A stretch of DNA of 10,528 nucleotides from Chitinophagales bacterium (GTDB lineage Bacteria > Bacteroidota > Bacteroidia > Chitinophagales > CAIODY01): positions 1 to 10,528 of the forward strand of contig JAHEYX010000066.1 in NCBI GenBank assembly GCA_023251415.1, read 5' to 3'. Below the pieces are notes generated by a model, which had not been told where the DNA came from, did not search any database, and worked only from the letters and a program-made list of their open reading frames with translations. Made by a program: the position numbers and the translations under genes. Each line of letters starts with the position of its first letter. Position 1 is the stretch's first letter. Below, piece by piece: positions 5,784-10,528 of the stretch.

Positions 5784-6098
5784 GCGCGTTTACTAATTTA
5801 ATATACGCTATATTGAATATATAAAACGCTTTATCAAATATAATATACACTATCTTAATTGTAAAATACGTATTATAATATAGTAAAGACGAAAACACAG
5901 CTATTATATACGAATAACTAAATAGTAAATATGCAATTATAAATACAATTAACGTATAACTATAAATAATAAACGAAAGCTTAATAGTATATTATGTTAT
6001 TTTAATTACTTAAAACGAAATAATACATTTATTTAACGAAACCTTATATACTAAAAATGTCAATTAAAATAATTAAATCGCTTGTATAAATATGGAAA
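5784..6098. repeat. array of fifteen degenerate 21-bp units in strict register
   Basis: Unit starts are 5784, 5805, 5826 and so on every 21 bases to 6078, with no insertion or deletion. By column: 1 is A in 13/15, 2 is C (12, including units 1 and 15) or T (3), 3 is G in 14/15, 10 is mostly T, 11 is A in 13/15, 14 is T in 13/15, 15 is A in 11/15 and 20 is A in 12/15. Columns 4-9 vary freely among A, C and T. Fourteen of 27 G residues fall in column 3. The units starting 5931, 5994 and 6057 have ATG instead of ACG, exactly 63 bp apart. GC over 5821-6060 is 44 of 240 bases by hand count. The ACG-led frame and the next one are full of stops. The period equals two B-DNA turns, so the conserved triplets lie on one face of the helix. 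Role unknown; protein-binding array or curved/structural DNA are the main options. Confidence 0.85.
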
Positions 6099-6220
6099 AG
6101 TAGCTACATTTATACCCGATCACTAGTTAAAAGTAACAGCTTAAACGTGTAGTTCAGTTTGTAAACACGCTACAGTAATGCTACTATATAGTTTCGGCTA
6201 GTTATTAAACTCATTTATAA
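6099..6220. other. spacer between the 21-bp array and the helical/Ig gene
   Basis: The ACG triplets continue at 6145 and 6167 (22 bp apart) but out of register with the array, which suggests decay or phase slips rather than array continuation. TAGTTTCG (6189-6196), 25 bp before the ATG at 6221, is one mismatch from the -7 consensus TAnnTTTG and is the best promoter candidate for that gene. Confidence 0.35.
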
Positions 6221-7108
6221 ATGACGAATAAAGAACTTTTAAGTTTGCAAATGCACCAAACTGTGGCTGCACACCTCCAATCCGGATTAGCCGTCTATAC
6301 GAAAGATAGTGCACTCGTTACTTTAATTAACGACTACAACCTGAAATTGCAAGAAGTGGAAAGTCTTGCCCCCGGCTTGCTAAATAGAAGGGCTATGGGC
6401 GTTGAATACAAAAGATTCTTGCGTACGGAGTTGGCCGATTTGTTTGCCAATACTTGTGGGTATGCTTTGGTGGCTTTTAAGAAATATGCAATGACTATAG
6501 CCGCTGGAACGATGTATGTCAACCGCACCGACTATACACAAATTCATGAAACTACTATGCTTAGTCGCATGCAATTTGTAATTAATAATTTAACCGAACA
6601 CCGGAAAATGCTAATTCCAGATTATTTAGGTGAAGATGATATTAAGGAATTGACCGAAAAACTAGCTGCCTTTTCTAATGTGAAGCAGAATATTGAAGTA
6701 GCCAATCGAATAGGACCTAATTTTAGGCAGAGCTTTAAATACGGTTTGCAAGAACTGGGGTATTTATTAAACGACATCAAACTTTTAGCACGCAAATACG
6801 CTAAATCAGCCCCTAAATTTGTGGATGGTATTCATTACAAATCTAAAATTGTAGATACCGGCATTCGTCATACCCGTTTAGAACTGACCTTATTACACAA
6901 AGCCGACCAAACGCCGATACCGGAAGCAAACATCAGTTTCAATCGCACGAGCAAAACTTATACAAGCGATGAAAATGGTAAAGTAAAAATAGATCGTATG
7001 CAGTTTGGAAAAAACACCCTATTTATTAAAACCAAGGAGAAGCCTGATTACAAACAAGTAATCAGCATCAAACAAGGCAAAGAAAATTTTATTACAGTGC
7101 AGGTGTAG
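6221..7108 (+). CDS. uncharacterised protein: helical N-domain plus carboxypeptidase-regulatory-like domain
   Basis: 295 residues with no signal peptide and no membrane span. Residues 1 to about 205 are predicted by eye to be almost entirely alpha-helical and rich in Leu, Lys, Glu and Ala (MTNKELLSLQMHQTV at the start, then LLNDIKLLARKYAKSAP near 195). Residues 210-295 look like a carboxypeptidase-regulatory/Cna_B-type beta-sandwich: LELTLLHKADQTPIPEANIS, then TSDENGKVKI and a final strand ENFITVQV. This domain type is frequent in exported Bacteroidota proteins, so its presence on a protein lacking an obvious export signal is odd. The gene stands alone, preceded by the 21-bp array and a 122-bp spacer. 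I do not recognise the family of the N-terminal half. An architecture role, such as a particle or surface component, would be speculation. Confidence 0.8.
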   Translation: MTNKELLSLQMHQTVAAHLQSGLAVYTKDSALVTLINDYNLKLQEVESLAPGLLNRRAMGVEYKRFLRTELADLFANTCGYALVAFKKYAMTIAAGTMYVNRTDYTQIHETTMLSRMQFVINNLTEHRKMLIPDYLGEDDIKELTEKLAAFSNVKQNIEVANRIGPNFRQSFKYGLQELGYLLNDIKLLARKYAKSAPKFVDGIHYKSKIVDTGIRHTRLELTLLHKADQTPIPEANISFNRTSKTYTSDENGKVKIDRMQFGKNTLFIKTKEKPDYKQVISIKQGKENFITVQV

Positions 7109-7130
7109 CAGCTCTATCAAGAAAAATTCA

Positions 7131-7154
7131 GTGATTATTTACGTGTATAATCAC
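7131..7154 (+). terminator. weak hairpin after the helical/Ig gene
   Basis: GTGATTAT (7131-7138) pairs with ATAATCAC (7147-7154) across an 8-base loop, 23 bp after the stop. There is no T-run directly behind it, so its role in termination is doubtful. The remaining sequence to 7337 shows no other feature. Confidence 0.3.
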
Positions 7155-7337
7155 CATTAATATTAAAGTCTTTATATAATTATAGTCGATTCAAGTTATG
7201 TTTCAGAAATACGACTTGGTACAAATTTGTGCTAATATTTGATTGGATGTTGAAATAAGCTGCGCATACCTACTCTAGTCAAATGAATTAGTAAAGTTGA
7301 CAACTGAATTTAAACCGACTCATTGAATAAGTGCGCT

Positions 7338-7823
7338 ATGAATTATACTACAGTTTATCAGAATGCAGCTTCAGCATTCCATTATTACGAAATCTTTATG
7401 GTTGTGGTTTGTTTAATTGCCGGTTTATTCCTCATGCGACCATTGATTGTAAATGGCAAAGTAAAGAAAGGCGTTTATTTTATTTGCGGTTTATCAATAG
7501 TCCACTTATTTCTTCGTTTGTACGGAGAATTTAACAAGCAATCCACTACTATAATAGGCAATAAGTACAGGGATATGGACGTAAATATAGTTGAAGGTAC
7601 TGTTGAGAATTTTCATGCTATGCCGTTAACTGGACATGATTTTGATACTTTTACTGTTAAGAATAAAACATTCAAATATTCCGACTATTTTATAACTGAG
7701 TATTTTAATCAAACTGCCTCTCATGGTGGACCAATAAAAGAAAATGGTCAACAAGTACGTCTATCCTATGTTACTTTCAATAATGAAAATCAAATTGTGA
7801 AAATCGAAATGCCAAAACAATAG
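7338..7823 (+). CDS. small two-span membrane protein with a C-terminal beta domain, hypothetical
   Basis: 161 residues from the ATG at 7338; an in-frame TTG at 7323 would add five residues but is less likely. Two hydrophobic spans are visible, about 18-38 (EIFMVVVCLIAGLFLMRPLIV) and 45-63 (GVYFICGLSIVHLFLRLYG), separated by a short basic turn NGKVKK. After a linker follows a compact, probably beta-rich domain (about 88-161) with VEGTVENF, FTVKNKTFKYSDY, GGPIKENG and VRLSY. The pattern resembles small membrane-anchored domains of unknown function in other bacteria, but I cannot name the family. The basic turn should face the cytoplasm, which would put both termini on the periplasmic side. It has no close partner on its strand; the next gene is convergent, 78 bp away, with no clear terminator between. 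Confidence 0.8.
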   Translation: MNYTTVYQNAASAFHYYEIFMVVVCLIAGLFLMRPLIVNGKVKKGVYFICGLSIVHLFLRLYGEFNKQSTTIIGNKYRDMDVNIVEGTVENFHAMPLTGHDFDTFTVKNKTFKYSDYFITEYFNQTASHGGPIKENGQQVRLSYVTFNNENQIVKIEMPKQ

Positions 7824-7901
7824 ACACAACTAATTGCATGTTTAATTTGATTTATTTCTCCTGTTTTCGTTTTGACTTTTAACTTACTTATGTACCGGAT
7901 T

Positions 7902-8657
7902 TTAGTGTTCTTTATTGGCTTTCTTCGCAACAATAATCAAACGACTGCTACTTGCTGCATCGTATTTATTTAAGGCATAATCGCCGAAGCATTGTTCAAT
8001 ATGCAATCCATTCTTGTTGAATAATAATTCAAAATCAGCCAAAGTAAAGGCGCGCAATTTTTCATAAAAAGTAAAGTGTTGATCTTTATCGCTTACCTGT
8101 ATTTGCTTGTAAAAATACTTGCCGTCATATTCTTTGCGTACATCAAATACGATTCCTTGTTTAGTAAGTTGCTGCTGTGCTTTTAATTGCCGGACAGCTT
8201 GATGGGTATTTAAAAAGTCGATAACTAAATGTCCGCCCGGTTTTAATGCCAAAGCAAAATTGCTAAACGTACGTGCATCTTCTTGATCGGTATGAAAATA
8301 ACCAATACTCGTAAAAAAGTTAAAAGCATAATCGTAGGCATTACTATGAAACGCATTGCGCATGTCTTGTTGGTAGAAATGCAAATGTTCGTTTTCAAAC
8401 TGTAAGGCATAAGCTATACTTTCGGAAGCTAAATCAATACCGGTAACATCAAAACCTTTTGCAGCCAATTGACGGGAATGTCGTCCTTTACCACAAGCAA
8501 TATCCAACAAACGAGCATCGGCAGGTGGTGCTAATTGCGCAACCAATCGATCGATAAATGCTGCAGCTTCTTCTTCGCTGCGTTGATCGTACAAAATATG
8601 ATAGTAAGGGGAATTAAACCAAGGTTCAAACCAATTAGCAGGAATTAAATTTTTCAA
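7902..8657 (-). CDS. class I SAM-dependent methyltransferase
   Basis: 251 residues, cytoplasmic. The SAM-binding motif I is LLDIACGKGRHSRQLA (50-65). The acidic residue binding the ribose is Asp75 in VTGIDLA, and the DMR at 98-100 (QQDMRN) is the usual motif II/III position. GGHLVIDF near 140 is the conserved post-motif strand. An N-terminal WFEPWFNSPYYHILY precedes the fold, as in a widespread Bacteroidota family of unknown substrate. The start is a TTG at 8657: no in-frame ATG exists between it and the upstream stop, and the next internal Met is 99. The gene begins 11 bp after the stop of the upstream secreted protein and is probably co-transcribed with it, although a functional link is not obvious. 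The methyl acceptor cannot be read from the sequence. Confidence 0.92.
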   Translation of the reverse strand: MKNLIPANWFEPWFNSPYYHILYDQRSEEEAAAFIDRLVAQLAPPADARLLDIACGKGRHSRQLAAKGFDVTGIDLASESIAYALQFENEHLHFYQQDMRNAFHSNAYDYAFNFFTSIGYFHTDQEDARTFSNFALALKPGGHLVIDFLNTHQAVRQLKAQQQLTKQGIVFDVRKEYDGKYFYKQIQVSDKDQHFTFYEKLRAFTLADFELLFNKNGLHIEQCFGDYALNKYDAASSSRLIIVAKKANKEH

Positions 8658-8668
8658 GTGGTGCAGTT

Positions 8669-10291
8669 TTAATAACAGTAAATGGGTTTTCGTTTACCGT
8701 TTAACTCAAAGATATAATAACCATACGGAAACTCCGACATGCTGCAATAGATTTGTTTTAATCCTTTGTCTTGTAGCTCATTGGCAAGTACTTTAACAGG
8801 TATGCCTGCAAAATTGTAAATGGTAGCGTGAATCTGTTTATCGTCGGTATTGATATACGATATACTCAATAAAGATTGATTATCATTCTTATGATATTCC
8901 ATTAAATAATTTTCAGTTGATAGCATTTCTGTCTTCATCATGTGCTCTTCAGGATTCCAAGTTTTATAAGCGGTCAAACTGAGCTTATACAATCCGAGCT
9001 CGGTACCACCTTGATAAATAAAGTTCTTTTCTAAAAGGGTAAATGCTTTGTTATAGGTAAAGCAAACGATTAATTCGTCGGTAAAAAAATTGGCACAAAT
9101 GCCACAACATTCGAAATCAATAGCCGGTATTTTTACTAAAGCAGTCAATGCAGAAGCACTAATGGCATAAATATTTAAAAACGAACCGGTGTTTACATAA
9201 AGCATCAAATCGCCGGTTTTAGGTTGATGGAAATTTACTTTATTTAAATCACTTCCACTTTCAATTACGGTCGACTTCGATAAATTTCCTGAAGCAACGG
9301 CAATGTTTAATAAATAAGTAGCGCCCGTTGAATTAGCTAATTGCTTCACTTCAAGTCCGTTGGTATAAACGCCACTCCCTTTGGTTGAAAGGCAACAGTA
9401 CAATTGATAATCAGTATAAATCAATCCATCTTTACTAAAGTTAATTGCATCAGCAGCTTCCAGTTTAGTATTCCAGCTTTGCATTAAATCTAAATCACAT
9501 TTTTCTATCAGCAAGGCAGCAGTACTGTTTGCAACCACCTTAGCTCTGTTTTTATCGTTTAACAAAACTATAGTATCAGAAAAAGGGCAGCCTATATATA
9601 CATTATTCAAATCATCACACACTATACTTCCACTTTTAGTAAGCAAGTTGATATTATTGGTTTTAAAAATACGTTTACGCAAAAGTAAATTGCCGTCGTA
9701 TCTGGCCATACGTACCAAAAACAGTTCATTGTCTTTTTTCGAAGGAGTTTCCATAGTTGCTTGTACTATAGCACCATCGGCTTGATCTATTGCTAAAGCC
9801 ATTGCTCTTTCAGTATTACTACTCCCATTCGCTACTATCCAATCAATAGCACCACTAAAGGCATTCAATTGAGCCAAGAAAAGATCGCTGCTACCACTGG
9901 AGTTAATGCTGATAGCGCTACCGGGTCCGTTATTACTTAAGGTTTGCTCAAAATTACCACAAACAAAAAGATTGTTGTGCTCATCTATCACGAAGGCAAC
10001 ACCGTGATTAACACCTACACTTCCAAGGCATTGTTTCCAAACCAATTGACCTAAAGCATTAAATTTAGCAAGTAGAATAGCAGTTCCTTCAAAAGCAGGT
10101 AATTGCGTACTATCGAGTTGTGCATCGGCTTGGTAATCAGCCAGGATAAAGTAGTTGCCATAATTGTCATACAACACAGCCCGGGCCTGTTCATTGCCTT
10201 TGCCCTTAAGTTGTGTATTTACTTGTGCGAAGGCGACTGTACAAATACAGCTTAGTAAAATGCTCAGGAGGTAGTTGAAACAGAATCGCAT
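8669..10291 (-). CDS. secreted SBBP-like propeller protein with T9SS-like C-terminal domain
   Basis: 540 residues. Residues 1-23 form a signal peptide (basic start, LLSILLSCICTV core, AFAQ end). Residues about 30-440 contain repeated propeller-type strands with D-x-x-G/N-x-x-Y/F-x-x-G/C motifs, such as DNYGNYFILADY and DEHNNLFVCGNF, and W-ending strands (LGQLVWKQ). The last about 70 residues (LLSISYINTD to the end) have the spacing of a T9SS type A sorting domain: an ATIYNFAGIPVKVL strand, then FPYGYYIFELNGKRKPIYCY. The match is divergent, so surface delivery by T9SS is likely but not certain. It has the same overall kind of architecture as the 963-residue protein but a different C-terminus. 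The upstream TPR gene stops 12 bp before this start and the methyltransferase starts 11 bp after its stop, so the three form a probable operon. The ligand or process is unknown. Confidence 0.88.
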   Translation of the reverse strand: MRFCFNYLLSILLSCICTVAFAQVNTQLKGKGNEQARAVLYDNYGNYFILADYQADAQLDSTQLPAFEGTAILLAKFNALGQLVWKQCLGSVGVNHGVAFVIDEHNNLFVCGNFEQTLSNNGPGSAISINSSGSSDLFLAQLNAFSGAIDWIVANGSSNTERAMALAIDQADGAIVQATMETPSKKDNELFLVRMARYDGNLLLRKRIFKTNNINLLTKSGSIVCDDLNNVYIGCPFSDTIVLLNDKNRAKVVANSTAALLIEKCDLDLMQSWNTKLEAADAINFSKDGLIYTDYQLYCCLSTKGSGVYTNGLEVKQLANSTGATYLLNIAVASGNLSKSTVIESGSDLNKVNFHQPKTGDLMLYVNTGSFLNIYAISASALTALVKIPAIDFECCGICANFFTDELIVCFTYNKAFTLLEKNFIYQGGTELGLYKLSLTAYKTWNPEEHMMKTEMLSTENYLMEYHKNDNQSLLSISYINTDDKQIHATIYNFAGIPVKVLANELQDKGLKQIYCSMSEFPYGYYIFELNGKRKPIYCY

Positions 10292-10303
10292 TTTACTAAT
10301 ACA

Positions 10304-10528
10304 TTATAATTGACGAATCAACTGCAGCACCTGTTGATTGTCGGGGTTAAGTTGAAGCACAATCGATAAATAGTTTTTTGCATTAACACGATCACCTTTG
10401 TTTAAATAAGCAATGCCGGCGTAGTAATACAATTCACCATTATTTGGATCGGCCAATAAAGCATGATTAGCCAAGTTAATGATGCCATCGAAATTCTTTA
10501 ATTGACTATAAGCCTGACAAGCATAACG
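10304..10528 (-). CDS. TPR-repeat protein, C-terminal fragment
   Basis: The frame runs off the right edge, so only the last 74 residues are seen. They contain a canonical 34-residue tetratricopeptide repeat (GELYYYAGIAYLNKGDRVNA and the next 14 residues), with Gly8, Tyr11, Ala20 and Pro32 in the expected places. Before it is the end of another TPR (NHALLADPNN). The protein ends with the helix QQVLQLIRQL. TPR proteins are scaffolds, and the partner is unknown. It is the first visible gene of the minus-strand run, stopping 12 bp before the secreted SBBP-like gene. Confidence 0.85.
   Translation of the reverse strand, partial: RYACQAYSQLKNFDGIINLANHALLADPNNGELYYYAGIAYLNKGDRVNAKNYLSIVLQLNPDNQQVLQLIRQL

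Noticed and set aside
5784..6098. The array as a coding heptad repeat (frame starting at column 2 gives Arg or Cys at each first position)
   Set aside because: TAA or TAG stops occur in units 1, 5, 7, 8, 12, 13 and 14, and variation is not concentrated at third positions. A decayed gene cannot be fully excluded, but a DNA-level role fits better.
5784..6098. The array as a CRISPR
   Set aside because: There is no conserved repeat/spacer alternation, units are only 21 bp and contiguous, and no cas genes are present.
5784..6098. The array as plasmid-type replication iterons
   Set aside because: Iterons are usually much better conserved and lie next to a rep gene; no replication protein is recognised here.

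Overview
The window reads as a chromosomal segment of a Bacteroidota bacterium, probably from the Chitinophagales/Sphingobacteriales/Cytophagales side. The DNA is AT-rich. Two secreted proteins have signal peptides ending in the 'FAQ' typical of the phylum, one carries a tail resembling a type IX secretion (T9SS) sorting domain, both contain SBBP-like propeller repeats, and some upstream regions match the Bacteroidota -7 element TAnnTTTG. No genus can be assigned from the sequence alone.

Layout. (1) 3-737, +: the C-terminal part of a CxxCH haem-binding protein, followed by two rho-independent terminators (778-809 and 865-899). (2) 925-2344: a RAYT/REP mobile region inserted directly behind the second terminator. 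It encodes a complete HUH tyrosine transposase of the RAYT (IS200-like) family (1275-1820). Around the gene lie inverted REP hairpins, a second hairpin family with the same loop type, 15-bp tandem units, and a 156-bp direct repeat (155/156 identical). The whole region is bracketed by an exact 41-bp direct repeat. (3) 2430-5321, +: a 963-residue secreted protein with an N-terminal SBBP-like propeller and a long unrecognised C-terminal half. (4) 5322-6220: a gene-poor region holding a possible short RNA ending in a hairpin (about 5434-5490), an unlisted 55-residue membrane-peptide ORF (5613-5780), and a highly AT-rich array of fifteen degenerate units with an exact 21-bp period (5784-6098). (5) 6221-7108, +: an uncharacterised helical protein with a C-terminal carboxypeptidase-regulatory-like Ig-type domain. 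(6) 7338-7823, +: a small protein with two membrane segments. (7) 10528-7902, -: a tight three-gene run of a TPR protein C-terminus, a secreted SBBP-like protein with a T9SS-like tail, and a class I SAM-dependent methyltransferase, with 11-12 bp gaps.

The most unusual signal is the 21-bp array. Fourteen of its 27 G residues fall in one of the 21 columns, and the conserved columns (ACG at 1-3, TA near 10-11, TA at 14-15) are held in strict register for 315 bp although the rest of each unit has diverged. Every frame tested is broken by stops, and 21 bp is two turns of B-DNA. It therefore looks more like an array of phased protein-binding sites, or a structural DNA element, than a gene or a recent tandem duplication. 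It sits between the small membrane-peptide ORF and the helical/Ig-domain gene, which may form one functional locus; that link is inference. The second notable structure is the RAYT locus, whose nested, paired and half-site REPs suggest successive insertions.
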